Below are positions 16,881-25,366 of a stretch of 58,169 bases of DNA, piece by piece. The notes under the pieces are model-generated. The model made no database searches and was not told where the DNA came from. It saw only the letters and a program-made list of their open reading frames with translations. Location of the stretch: NCBI GenBank assembly GCA_046541875.1, contig JBKHCL010000006.1:1-58169 (forward strand). The letters are read 5' to 3'. Numbering within the stretch: the first letter of the stretch is position 1; the number at the start of each line of letters is the position of its first letter. This DNA comes from CAZFPT01 sp046541875. GTDB taxonomy: Bacteria; Planctomycetota; Phycisphaerae; SM23-33. Made by a program: the position numbers and the translations under genes.

Positions 16881-17369
16881 TCAGCTTTCCGTGCCGCCGA
16901 CCTCTTCCATTTGGGCTGCCAGACGCGAAAGGATCCGCACGTGGCGTATTTCTTCGGCGATGATCCGGTCCACCTCCTCGGCGCCGGTGGGGATCGCCTC
17001 CTTCATGCCCAGGTAGAACATGATCGAGTCCTTTTCCTTGCCGATGGCGGTCTCGAACACGCCGCCGGGGGTGGACGGGACCCACTCGTTGGCCGATTTG
17101 GGCTTGAAAATCGTGCCCTCGATCATCGCGTCGATGTAGGCGGACGCCTCGCCATCGGGGTCGACGTACTCGCTGCGTTTCTCCTCCGGGATGTCGCCGG
17201 CCAGGTCGCGGAAGACCTTCTCGTGGTGTTTCTCCCACTGGGCCAGCTTGGTGAACAGCTCGCGGGCGTCGTCGGACTCCACCTCGTCGGCAGCCCGGCG
17301 ATAAAACGCCGCGCCGTCCCGCTCGATCTGGCAGGCCATCTCGAAGACTTCTTCCAGGCAGAAACTCAT
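16881..17369 (-). CDS. ferritin-like / rubrerythrin-domain protein
   Basis: 162 residues forming a four-helix bundle of the rubrerythrin/ferritin family. Candidate di-iron ligands lie in the pattern EEVFEMACQIERDGAAFY, QWEKHHEKVF, DSIMFYLGMKEAI and IAEEIRHVRIL. The C-terminal rubredoxin domain of true rubrerythrin is absent. The ATG at 17369 has AAAGGA upstream and overlaps the RnfB-like stop codon by 4 bases (ATGA), so the two are translated together. A peroxide- or oxygen-reducing role fed by the ferredoxin partner is plausible, but inferred. A longer start at 17438 would run inside the RnfB gene and is not favoured. Confidence 0.88.
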   Translation of the reverse strand: MSFCLEEVFEMACQIERDGAAFYRRAADEVESDDARELFTKLAQWEKHHEKVFRDLAGDIPEEKRSEYVDPDGEASAYIDAMIEGTIFKPKSANEWVPSTPGGVFETAIGKEKDSIMFYLGMKEAIPTGAEEVDRIIAEEIRHVRILSRLAAQMEEVGGTES

Positions 17370-18217
17370 GACGGTGTCCTTTCGTTCGTGTCGTTCCCAT
17401 CGCCTTTGCCGCGGAACGGCAGGCAGCCGGTGGGGCACTTCTCAGACGCCTCTGCCAGGTCCGCTGCGTCGCGCTGGGGATCATAGGAATCATAGTCCAG
17501 CCGGGAGAGGTTGCGTTTCACCTCAAACAGATCGCACACTTTGGCGCAGATCCCGCAGGCGATGCATCCGACCGGGCAGATGGCCCGCGTATCCTTACCG
17601 GGATCTCGGCTGTTGCAGGCGACCACGATCACGTCGGGCGCCTTGAACGGCTCGATGGTGATGATGTCGCGCGGGCAGGCGCGAACACAGTTCCCGCAGG
17701 CGGTGCATTTGTGGAAATCCACCACCGCCAGACCCTCGACGACGTGAATGGCGTCGAACGGACAGGACCGCTCACAGTCGCCCAGGCCCAGGCAGCCGAA
17801 CACGCATGCCTGCATCGTGCCCACCACGTCGGCTGCGGCGCAGGTGGATTCGCCCTGGTAGGGCACCTGCCCGCGACGTTGGGTGCGGTCGGCTCCGCAG
17901 TGGACCACGGCGAAGTGGCTGCCCACCTCGGGTGCCTCGATGTCGAGAATGTCGGCCACGGCTTGGGTGGATTCGGCTCCGCCGGGCAGACATTTGTCGA
18001 TGCGTTCGCCTTCCTCGACGATGCCATGGGCGTACTCGTTGCAGGTGGGATGGCCGCATTGGCCGCAGTCCAGCCCGGCCAGGGCCTGTTCGACCTCTTC
18101 CACGACCGGGTGCTCGTGGACCTGCCAGGCACGCTTGGCACGCTCGAGCACCCACGTCATCGCAATGGCCAACGCAAGCATCACAACCGCCGCGAGCGTG
18201 ACGATCAGCCAAGTCAT
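17366..18217 (-). CDS. orphan RnfB-like iron-sulfur electron-transfer protein
   Basis: 283 residues. An N-terminal membrane anchor (2-25) precedes the RnfB-type Fe-S motif GLDCGQCGHPTCNEYAHG...DKCLPGG. Next come a ferredoxin region CVFGCLGLGDCERSCPFDAI, KCTACGNCVRACP, and a further cluster block CPVGCIACGICAKVC. This is the full cluster set of RnfB, the subunit that passes electrons from ferredoxin into the Rnf membrane complex. No rnfA, C, D, E or G is present on either side. Instead a ferritin-like gene follows with a 4-base overlap. AGGTGGAG lies before the ATG. Confidence 0.9.
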   Translation of the reverse strand: MTWLIVTLAAVVMLALAIAMTWVLERAKRAWQVHEHPVVEEVEQALAGLDCGQCGHPTCNEYAHGIVEEGERIDKCLPGGAESTQAVADILDIEAPEVGSHFAVVHCGADRTQRRGQVPYQGESTCAAADVVGTMQACVFGCLGLGDCERSCPFDAIHVVEGLAVVDFHKCTACGNCVRACPRDIITIEPFKAPDVIVVACNSRDPGKDTRAICPVGCIACGICAKVCDLFEVKRNLSRLDYDSYDPQRDAADLAEASEKCPTGCLPFRGKGDGNDTNERTPS

Positions 18218-18379
18218 TCACTCCACCTTCCTGCAGGAACCGCTCGTGACAGAAGTATAGCATCGCGTGGAGGCCGGTCAGCCCGGCTGCAAGTTAAGTG
18301 AGGTGGAAATCTGGTCGAATCAGATACGGAAGGCCTACAGCGGGGTCAACCGTCCCGCGGAGGAAAGCGAGGAACGTTT

Positions 18380-19207
18380 ATGGCTACATCGACCGGTGCC
18401 GGGCTCGGCTGGTATCTCGACAAGATCAAGGAAACGCCGCTTCTGTCCGCCAAGGAAGAGCGACAGCTCGCCCGGCGGGTGCGCGAGCACTCCGATCCGA
18501 TCGCCCGTGAGCAGATGATTCAGGCGAACCTTCGGCTGGTGGTGAAAATCGCCAAGGACTACTCCAGTCCGGGGATGACGCTGGGCGACCTGGTGGCCGA
18601 GGGGAATCTCGGGCTGTTGCGCGCCGTCGAGGAGTTCGACCCCGAACAGGGCGTTCGGTTCAGCACCTACGCTGCCTGGTGGATCAAGCAGTCGATCAAG
18701 CGGGCCCTGATCAACGCCGGCCAACCCATTCACATTCCGGCGTACCTCGTGAAGCTCATCCGCAAATGGCGACGGGCCCATTCCGAGTTGGAGAACGCGC
18801 TCGGCCGCCCGCCGACCGTCAAGGAGATGTCCAAGAAGCTCAATATTACCGCCAAGAAGGCGGACATCATCCGGCAGGGCCTGTTGGCCGTCAACGCCCC
18901 CAGCCAGATGGGGGCCGAGGAGACCCAGGCGATTTCCGAGGTAATCGCCGACCAGGAAGGCGTCATGCCCGAGCAGAACCTCCTGGACGAATCCACCAGG
19001 CCGTTGGTGAACTCGCTGCTGGATCGCCTCCCCGACCGCGAGCAGCGCATCCTGCGTTTGCGGTTCGGCATCGAGGAGCACCCGAAGTCTCCCAACCGGA
19101 CGTACAAGGAAATCGGCACGGTCATCGGCCTGACGCGCGAGCGAGTCCGCCAGTTGGAAAAGAAGGCCTTGGGCGGCTTGAAGGACGTGGTCGAAGAGCT
19201 GCTGTAA
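18380..19207 (+). CDS. sigma-70 family RNA polymerase sigma factor (RpoD/RpoS-like)
   Basis: 275 residues with sigma regions 1.2 to 4 but no long region 1.1, so it is a group 1/2-type sigma factor of reduced length. Region 1.2 is GLGWYLDKIKETPLLSAKEE; region 2 has NLRLVVKIAKDY, FDPEQGVRFSTYAAWWIKQ; region 3 has RPPTVKEMSKKLNI; region 4 has LPDREQRILRLRFGI and IGLTRERVRQLEKKAL. It should read housekeeping-like promoters. AGGAA lies before the ATG. It is divergent from the RnfB-like gene across 162 bases. Many planctomycetes carry several such paralogues, so it need not be the sole primary sigma factor. Confidence 0.93.
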   Translation: MATSTGAGLGWYLDKIKETPLLSAKEERQLARRVREHSDPIAREQMIQANLRLVVKIAKDYSSPGMTLGDLVAEGNLGLLRAVEEFDPEQGVRFSTYAAWWIKQSIKRALINAGQPIHIPAYLVKLIRKWRRAHSELENALGRPPTVKEMSKKLNITAKKADIIRQGLLAVNAPSQMGAEETQAISEVIADQEGVMPEQNLLDESTRPLVNSLLDRLPDREQRILRLRFGIEEHPKSPNRTYKEIGTVIGLTRERVRQLEKKALGGLKDVVEELL

Positions 19208-19395
19208 CCTAACCCACCTAAACCGGGGCACTCAAAGCATCTTACCGCCGAAAGTGCCCAGGTCCGCAGCGCGCTGGAAGACGCCCTCCACACCGTCGGT
19301 CGCTGAAGGTCTTCGCGGATGTCTGCGCCACGCCGGTGCCGGCACGATTGGCTGCTGCCGTGGCGATGGTGGCGGTCGTAGCTGCGCCCGGTCGA

Positions 19396-20463
19396 TCAGA
19401 CCTTCACTTCGAACGTCTCGTTCTTCTTGAGGTCCACGCAGAAGGCGGCCAACAGCTTGGCGACCTTTTCGAGGTCCCGCAGATCGAGCATTTCGACGGT
19501 CGAGTGCATGTAACGGTTGGGGATGCTCACCAACGCCACCGGCGTGCCTCCGTTCTGCGTCCAGTAGGCGTAGGCGTCCGTCCCGCCGGTGACCGAGAAC
19601 GTCTCCATCTGCACGCCGATTCGCTTCTTCTTGGCGACAGAACGCAGACGCTCGGTAATCACCGGGTGATGCTCGCGCCCGAGACTGATGGTCGGCCCTT
19701 CCCCGAGCTTCGTCTCGCCGTGAAGTTTGACATCGATGTTGGGCGTGTCGGTCGCGTGGGTGACGTCCACGGCGATGGCGGCGTCCGGGTCGTGCTGCTG
19801 GGCCTGCATCCGGGCCCCGTTGAGGCCGGTTTCTTCCTGAATGGAGCTGCAGGCGTAGATCCCGCAGGTCACGCCCTTGTCCTTGGCCAGTCGCAGCGCC
19901 TCGATGATCGCCCAGACGCCCGCGCGGTTGTCGAATGCCCGCGCGACGGCGATGTTTTTGTTGAGCATCTCGAAATCGTCGGTGAAGGTAATCGGGTCGC
20001 CGATGGCCACCTGCTTGCAGGCGTCGTCCTTGTCCTTGGCGCCGATGTCGATATGGATTTCCTGCCACTTGGGGGCCTTGCGCTCCTTGGCGGATTTGTC
20101 CAGCAGATGGATGGCCGTGGCGCCCACCACACCGCGGACCACGCCCTTGGGCGTGTGGATGTTCACCCGCTTGGACTGCACCAACGCCGGGTTCACCCCG
20201 CCGATGCGCTGGACGTAGATGTAGCCGCTGTCGTCGATATATTTGACGATCATGCCGATTTCGTCGACGTGTCCGTCGAGAACAATCCTCGGCCTGGCGT
20301 TGGGATTGAGAATCGCCACGGCATTTCCGTACGCGTCGGTCTTCACCTCGTCGGCGTATTGGCGGGCATACTCGCACCAGATCCTCTGGTTCTCGACCTC
20401 GTAGCCGGAGGGGGAGGGGGTCGCCAGAAGCGTCTTGAGAAACTCCAGGGAATCGGCTCGCAT
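19396..20463 (-). CDS. M42-family metallopeptidase (glutamyl/leucyl aminopeptidase type)
   Basis: 355 residues, a co-catalytic di-metal aminopeptidase of the M42 (TET) family that trims peptides in the cytosol. Motifs in order: LLATPSPSGYE, metal His in VLDGHVDEIGMIV, bridging Asp in AFDNRAGVWAIIEALR, catalytic Glu-Glu in SSIQEETGLNGA, then VDVTHATD and the late His in MHSTVEMLDLRDLEK. The ATG at 20463 has AAAGGA upstream; the frame stays open 99 codons further, but without family similarity. Gene order gives no partner. Confidence 0.94.
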   Translation of the reverse strand: MRADSLEFLKTLLATPSPSGYEVENQRIWCEYARQYADEVKTDAYGNAVAILNPNARPRIVLDGHVDEIGMIVKYIDDSGYIYVQRIGGVNPALVQSKRVNIHTPKGVVRGVVGATAIHLLDKSAKERKAPKWQEIHIDIGAKDKDDACKQVAIGDPITFTDDFEMLNKNIAVARAFDNRAGVWAIIEALRLAKDKGVTCGIYACSSIQEETGLNGARMQAQQHDPDAAIAVDVTHATDTPNIDVKLHGETKLGEGPTISLGREHHPVITERLRSVAKKKRIGVQMETFSVTGGTDAYAYWTQNGGTPVALVSIPNRYMHSTVEMLDLRDLEKVAKLLAAFCVDLKKNETFEVKV

Positions 20464-20687
20464 GGGTTTTCCTTTCGGGGTGTCGGATTGAATCTCTGGG
20501 CAAAAGGCTAGCGAAACCACCCCGAGAACGCAACAATTCACGTGACGGAACGCGCACAAAGGCGAAGATGCGACCTGCGTTCGTCCGATAAACAGAACGT
20601 GGTACCGGTTCGGGACGATTTCCCCCGGTGCCGACCGGTGTGCGGATGAGGCGCCTCGCGAGGCGTCCGGCAAGGGAATGCGGCTGT

Positions 20688-22649
20688 ATGAGGTTGGGAA
20701 TCCGAACCAAGCTGGTGGCGCTGCTGACACTGGTGGGCCTGCTGCCTTTGACCGGGGCACTGGTGACGATGGTCATCAGCGGGGGGAACCTGCGTCGCGA
20801 GGCGTTCGGGAAGATGATTCTCACCACCGCATCGGCCGAGAGCTCCGAACTTCGCTGGATTCTCGTCAACAACATCGAAAACATTGAGTTGTCTCTTCGC
20901 GATTCACGTTACGCCACCGACCTCGACGACCCGAACCGTCGGCTCTCGCCCCGTGAGATCGAACGCATCGAGCGCGATTGGCCTTCCCTTACCCCCTCCG
21001 ACCCGGCCGTATCCAACGTGCTCAACCATTCCCTCGCCGGTGTCCTGCATCGTCTGCAGCGACACGACGAGGAGCTTGTCGAGATACTCATGACCGACCG
21101 ATGGGGGCAACTCGTTGCTGCCACGGGCAAGACGACGGATTTCTACCAGGCGGATGAGCCTTGGTGGCGCGAGACCTACAACGAAGGTCGGGGCGCCGTG
21201 TGCATCCAGGACGTCTCGTACGATGAGTCAGCCGGCGTGTGGAGTATCTCGCTGTGTGTGCCGGTTTCCAGCAACAATCGCGTCGTGGGTGTGGTCAAGG
21301 CCGTTCTTGCGCTGGAGCCATGGGTGGGCATGCTGCGCATCGGCACCGAACAGATGTCCGCCAGCCCCATGCTCCTGCGGGAGGATGGAACGGTGCTGTT
21401 CCGCCAGGGCGTCCGGCCGATGGGCTCGCGCATGGACAACTGGCAGGGCGTGCCCACCAACCAGGGCAGCTGGCGGGCTACGGAGGAAGGGGAGATCCAG
21501 GCGTTCGCCCCGCTTCGTCTGCCGCCTCGAATCGGTACCTATGAGGTCCGCGGGCCCGATTGGTTGATGGGCCTGTACATGCCACAGTCCGAGGCGATGG
21601 GCGCGGTGTACCGTCTCGGTGGGGTGGTTCTGGCGATCGGGCTGCTGATTATCCTGGCGATCTTCGCGATCGGAATCTGGTTGGTCGAACGGAGCATCGT
21701 CAAGCGTATCCGCATCCTGGCCGGGGCGACGATGAAGATCTCCGAGGGCAACTTCGAGCACCGCGTTGCCGGGGAGTGGGGCGGGCGGCGCCTCCTCGGA
21801 CGAGATGAAATCGACGACCTCGCGACCGACTTCAACCAGATGGTGGACACCGTGCAGTCCACCCACGACCAGCTCCGCGCCGCCAACGACCTGAAGGAAG
21901 ACTTCATCAAAATCGCCGGCCACGAGCTGCGCACGCCGGTGACCTACATCCTCGCCACGGCCAAGCTGCTGGCCGACAGCGAGGACACCGAGCGTCTCAA
22001 GAAAGCCCTGGAGACCATCAGCTTCAAGACACGTCGTTTGAACAAGATCATCCAGGCGATGTTCAAGCTCATGCCCGGCCCGGAGGGGCTGGAGGAGATG
22101 ATCTACGAGCAGGTGGACCTGCGCGAGCTGCTGCAGGAGGTGTTCCTGGACAGCCAGCACTTCGTCGAGCGGCGGGACCAGAAGCTTTTTGTTGACTTCG
22201 CGGAGAACCTTCCCCGCGTGGTGGTCGATCGCGACAAGCTGTACGACATCGTGCTGAATCTGGTGATGAACGCGGTGAAGTTCACGCCCAATGAGGGGAC
22301 CGTCCGCGTGCACCTCGGGCTGCAGCTGGGCGATTACGTCTGCATCACGGTGCAGGACGAAGGCCCGGGCGTCTCCGAGGAAGAAATGCCTCACATCTTC
22401 AAGCCCTTCTTCTGCGGGACCGACGTGATGAAACATTCCACCGGCTGGAGCGGCTACCAGAAGCGGGGCATCGGGCTTGGGCTGGCGGTGGTGAAGCACT
22501 TCGTGGACCTGCACTGCGGCGAGATCCGGGTGACCAACAACGAGATCGGAGCCAAATTCGTGGTGACCATTCCCGTAAGGCCACGGGTGGGTGACGAACC
22601 CGAAGAGGAACCCCCGCCCAATCCGCGGGACAACTCAGCCTCTTCGTGA
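20688..22649 (+). CDS. membrane sensor histidine kinase (Cache-like sensor, HAMP, HisKA, HATPase)
   Basis: 653 residues. TM1 at about 7-27, then a roughly 280-residue periplasmic sensor domain with Cache-like features (ATGKTTDFYQADEPWWRETY ... VWSISLCVPVSSNNRVVGVV). TM2 lies at about 311-332 (VVLAIGLLIILAIFAIGIWL) and is followed by a HAMP domain, HisKA with phospho-acceptor His412 in KIAGHELRTPV, and a HATPase domain with NLVMNAVKFTPNEG, DEGPGV and GIGLGLAVVKHFVDL. It should detect a small extracytoplasmic ligand. It lies tail to tail with a lone receiver gene, 2 bases between stop codons. Confidence 0.93.
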   Translation: MRLGIRTKLVALLTLVGLLPLTGALVTMVISGGNLRREAFGKMILTTASAESSELRWILVNNIENIELSLRDSRYATDLDDPNRRLSPREIERIERDWPSLTPSDPAVSNVLNHSLAGVLHRLQRHDEELVEILMTDRWGQLVAATGKTTDFYQADEPWWRETYNEGRGAVCIQDVSYDESAGVWSISLCVPVSSNNRVVGVVKAVLALEPWVGMLRIGTEQMSASPMLLREDGTVLFRQGVRPMGSRMDNWQGVPTNQGSWRATEEGEIQAFAPLRLPPRIGTYEVRGPDWLMGLYMPQSEAMGAVYRLGGVVLAIGLLIILAIFAIGIWLVERSIVKRIRILAGATMKISEGNFEHRVAGEWGGRRLLGRDEIDDLATDFNQMVDTVQSTHDQLRAANDLKEDFIKIAGHELRTPVTYILATAKLLADSEDTERLKKALETISFKTRRLNKIIQAMFKLMPGPEGLEEMIYEQVDLRELLQEVFLDSQHFVERRDQKLFVDFAENLPRVVVDRDKLYDIVLNLVMNAVKFTPNEGTVRVHLGLQLGDYVCITVQDEGPGVSEEEMPHIFKPFFCGTDVMKHSTGWSGYQKRGIGLGLAVVKHFVDLHCGEIRVTNNEIGAKFVVTIPVRPRVGDEPEEEPPPNPRDNSASS

Positions 22650-22651
22650 AA

Positions 22652-23044
22652 TCACGACGATCCGCGCCGCCGGCGGATGAGCGTCTGGATCGTGTCGATC
22701 ACTTCATCGACGTCGAAGGGTTTGACGAAGTACGCGTCGGCCCCGGCGTCGAAGCTCTTGCGCCGGGACTCGTCGTTGTCCAGCGCCGAGATCACCACGA
22801 TGGCCATTCGCCGCGTCCTTCCCTCCTCGGCGCGAAGGCGGAGGCAGGTCTCGAACCCGTTGATCTCGGGGAGCATCAGGTCCAGCAGCACGCCGTCCAC
22901 GTCCATCTGGGCGGCTACGTCCAGTGCGTCGGGTCCGGAGTAGGCGGCCCGGCTGTCCAGCCCATGCACGTCGAGCAGTTCGCACTCCAGCTCGTTCATT
23001 TCAATGTCGTCCTCGACGACGAGAACCACCGGGCGTTCGTCCAT
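22652..23044 (-). CDS. single-domain response regulator (receiver only)
   Basis: 130 residues, only a CheY-like receiver domain. Acidic pocket Glu11-Asp12-Asp13, phospho-acceptor Asp55 (GVLLDLMLPE), Thr/Ser position in VVISALD, and Lys108 in YFVKPFD are all intact. No output domain is present, so it acts by protein contact or in a phosphorelay. It converges on the sensor kinase gene and is a natural candidate partner, although convergent kinase/receiver pairs are less common than operonic ones. Confidence 0.92.
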   Translation of the reverse strand: MDERPVVLVVEDDIEMNELECELLDVHGLDSRAAYSGPDALDVAAQMDVDGVLLDLMLPEINGFETCLRLRAEEGRTRRMAIVVISALDNDESRRKSFDAGADAYFVKPFDVDEVIDTIQTLIRRRRGSS

Positions 23045-23126
23045 GAAGCAGGGTCCTTATCTGCCCGCGGCACAAAATCAGCCACCACTGGCGTCTACCG
23101 GGGCGGGGGCGTAGTCTATACACTCA

Positions 23127-23153
23127 CGGCCGACGGCTGAAACAGGTCGGCCG
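23127..23153. repeat. intergenic inverted repeat (8-base arms)
   Basis: CGGCCGAC (23127-23134) and GTCGGCCG (23146-23153) are perfect complements around an 11-base spacer. The repeat lies between the divergent receiver gene and the gene preceding nadB. It could be an operator or a transcript hairpin; nothing more can be said. Confidence 0.4.
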
Positions 23154-23183
23154 ACACGCCGTGTCACCAATAGAATACGAAGA

Positions 23184-23687
23184 ATGGTACCAGCCGACGA
23201 ACATCCAGTCCAGCTTCCCTCCGCCGCCCAGCTCGCCCAAGCCATTGAGATCTATCTGCAACTGGCGTACGAAGGAACGAACAGACCCCCGACGCTGCAG
23301 CGAGTCCTGCCTGCCGAGGGGTTCGACCCGGGCGAGTACCTCATGAGCGATGCCGTCGAGCGAACTCCTCCCGACGCGGCATTGGAAAACGCCCGTGCAT
23401 TCGCCATTCGCCTTGGGAACCGCCAGTATCCGAACATGAAGCTGCGTCTCTCGCGTCCGCCCAAAGACGACGTCCTCCTGCTGAGCGTGGATTCGCATGA
23501 CGCGATGTTGCAGGTGCCCCCGGACTCACCGGACTACGATGCCCTCGAGGCGATGAAGGCCTTCAATGCCGAGCTGGCCGGGCGAATCCAGGCTGCCTGG
23601 GACCACGCCGATCTGCCCACCGAGAAGCGGCACCTGCGCGAAGCGATCGACCGGGCGCGCGACCAGTCCAGGCCGTCCGACCTATAA
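23184..23687 (+). CDS. conserved-looking hypothetical protein upstream of nadB
   Basis: 167 residues, soluble, no signal peptide. The N-terminal half is helical (QLPSAAQLAQAIEIYLQLAY) and the middle looks alpha/beta (MKLRLSRPPKDDVLLLSVDSHD). The C-terminus is helical and charged (EKRHLREAIDRARDQS). I do not recognise the family. It ends 16 bases before the nadB start on the same strand, so it is probably co-expressed with NAD biosynthesis. Codon use and base composition match the neighbours, supporting a real gene. Confidence 0.75.
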   Translation: MVPADEHPVQLPSAAQLAQAIEIYLQLAYEGTNRPPTLQRVLPAEGFDPGEYLMSDAVERTPPDAALENARAFAIRLGNRQYPNMKLRLSRPPKDDVLLLSVDSHDAMLQVPPDSPDYDALEAMKAFNAELAGRIQAAWDHADLPTEKRHLREAIDRARDQSRPSDL

Positions 23688-23703
23688 CCACCCCGGAACC
23701 ACC

Positions 23704-25353
23704 ATGAGCACACCCTATCTGCAACGCCGTTACCTTGTGAGTTTCGAGTCCCGCCGCGTCCCGCACATCTTCACGGACGTGCTGGTGATCGGAGGGGGCG
23801 TGGGCGGACTGCGCGCGGCGATCGAGGCGGCCGGTCCGTCGGAGGTCATCCTCGTGACCAAGGGGGCCGCGACCGACTCGAACACCTACTACGCCCAGGG
23901 CGGACTGGCGGCCGTCACCAGTGCCGCCGACTCGATCGAGTCGCACGTGGCCGACACGCTGGCGACGGGGCTGCAACTGGCAGACGAAGCGGTCGTGCGG
24001 GACGTACTCGCCGAGGCACCCGAGCATATTCGCGAGCTTCGCCGGTGGGGAATCGAGTTCGACACGTGCGACGGGGCGCTGCAGCTGGGGCGCGAGGGCG
24101 CTCACTCGGCCAATCGCATCATCCATGCCGACGGCGACGCCACCGGCAGGGCGCTGGCGGAGGGGCTCATCCGCGTGGCGATGGATACCGAGAAGCTCAA
24201 AGTCTTCGATCAGTGCTTCGTGGTCGACCTGCTCACCGATCCGCCCTCCGGCGGGAGCGACGCCGAGTGCATCGGCGCCTTGACCTACCACCCGCGATTC
24301 GGGTTGCAGGTGATTCGTGCACGCCAGACCGTTCTGGCTGCGGGCGGGGCGGGCATGCTCTGGCGTGAGACGTCCAATCCGCCCAACGCGACGGCCGACG
24401 GAATGGCCCTGGCGTTTCGCGCGGGGGTGGGAATCGCCGACCCCGAGTTGATGCAGTTCCATCCGACCACGCTGTACGTTGCCGGGTCCACCCGGTCGCT
24501 GATTTCCGAAGCCGTCCGCGGCGAGGGAGGCTACCTCGTGGACCGCAAAGGCGAGCGGTTCATGCCCGAGTACCACGAACTGGCCGAGCTTGCCCCGCGC
24601 GACGTGGTGAGCCGATCCATCCTCGAGCAGATGGGCCGAACCGGCAGCACGCACGTGTTCCTGGACGTCAGGCACATCGGGGGGGAGGCCTTCGCCCAGC
24701 GGTTCCCGGGCATCGATCAACTCTGCCGCTCATTCGGGATCGACCCGTCGTGCAGCCTCATTCCGGTCCACCCGGCCGCCCACTACATGATCGGCGGAAT
24801 TCGCGTCGACGCTCAAGGCCGAACCTCCATGCCCGGACTGCTGGCCTGTGGCGAGGTCAGTTGCACCGGTCTGCACGGGGCCAACCGCCTGGCGAGCAAT
24901 TCGCTGACCGAGGCGTTGGTCTTCGGCAAGCGGTGCGGGCAGGTCGCCGCCGAACAGGCCGGTGAGAACGGCGATCGTCTGACCATTCGGGACATGGACT
25001 GGGAGGTCGAGCGGTCCGACCGCACGGAACTGGATATCGCCGACGTGCGAAACTCGCTGCGATCGATCATGTGGCGCAACGTGGGCATCGTCCGACAGGG
25101 CGAGCGATTGACCGAGACCATCGAGATCATCAACTTCTGGGGGCAGTACGTGATGGACAAGGAGTTCTTCAACGATCCGGGCGGGTGGGAGTCCCAGAAC
25201 ATGCTGACGGCCGCCTGGTTGGTCGCCGAGTGCGCGCTGCGACGCACCGAAACGCGCGGCGTCCACTACCGCGAGGACTTCCCCAAGACCGATCCCGTGT
25301 GGAAACGCCACCAGACGCTCCGCCGCACGCCGCATCAACTGGTCGTGGAGTGA
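23704..25353 (+). CDS. nadB: L-aspartate oxidase
   Basis: 549 residues, the FAD enzyme that oxidises L-aspartate to iminoaspartate in the first step of de novo NAD synthesis. FAD-binding VLVIGGGVGGLRAAIEA at the N-terminus, the substrate/FAD loop TYYAQGGLAAV, the signature HSANRIIHADGDATGRAL, ELMQFHPTTLYV and the conserved HPAAHYMIGGIRVD and GLHGANRLASNSLTEALVFG blocks are all present. The C-terminal helical domain (LRSIMWRNVGIVR) is complete. The ATG at 23704 is preceded by GGAA; upstream in-frame codons belong to the previous gene in another frame. nadA and nadC are not in the window. Confidence 0.96.
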   Translation: MSTPYLQRRYLVSFESRRVPHIFTDVLVIGGGVGGLRAAIEAAGPSEVILVTKGAATDSNTYYAQGGLAAVTSAADSIESHVADTLATGLQLADEAVVRDVLAEAPEHIRELRRWGIEFDTCDGALQLGREGAHSANRIIHADGDATGRALAEGLIRVAMDTEKLKVFDQCFVVDLLTDPPSGGSDAECIGALTYHPRFGLQVIRARQTVLAAGGAGMLWRETSNPPNATADGMALAFRAGVGIADPELMQFHPTTLYVAGSTRSLISEAVRGEGGYLVDRKGERFMPEYHELAELAPRDVVSRSILEQMGRTGSTHVFLDVRHIGGEAFAQRFPGIDQLCRSFGIDPSCSLIPVHPAAHYMIGGIRVDAQGRTSMPGLLACGEVSCTGLHGANRLASNSLTEALVFGKRCGQVAAEQAGENGDRLTIRDMDWEVERSDRTELDIADVRNSLRSIMWRNVGIVRQGERLTETIEIINFWGQYVMDKEFFNDPGGWESQNMLTAAWLVAECALRRTETRGVHYREDFPKTDPVWKRHQTLRRTPHQLVVE

Positions 25354-25366
25354 TCGGTCGTCGCCG

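Noticed and set aside
19208..19395. Inverted repeat GGGCACT/AGTGCCC after the sigma factor as a terminator
   Set aside because: A 20-base loop and no T-run; too weak to call.
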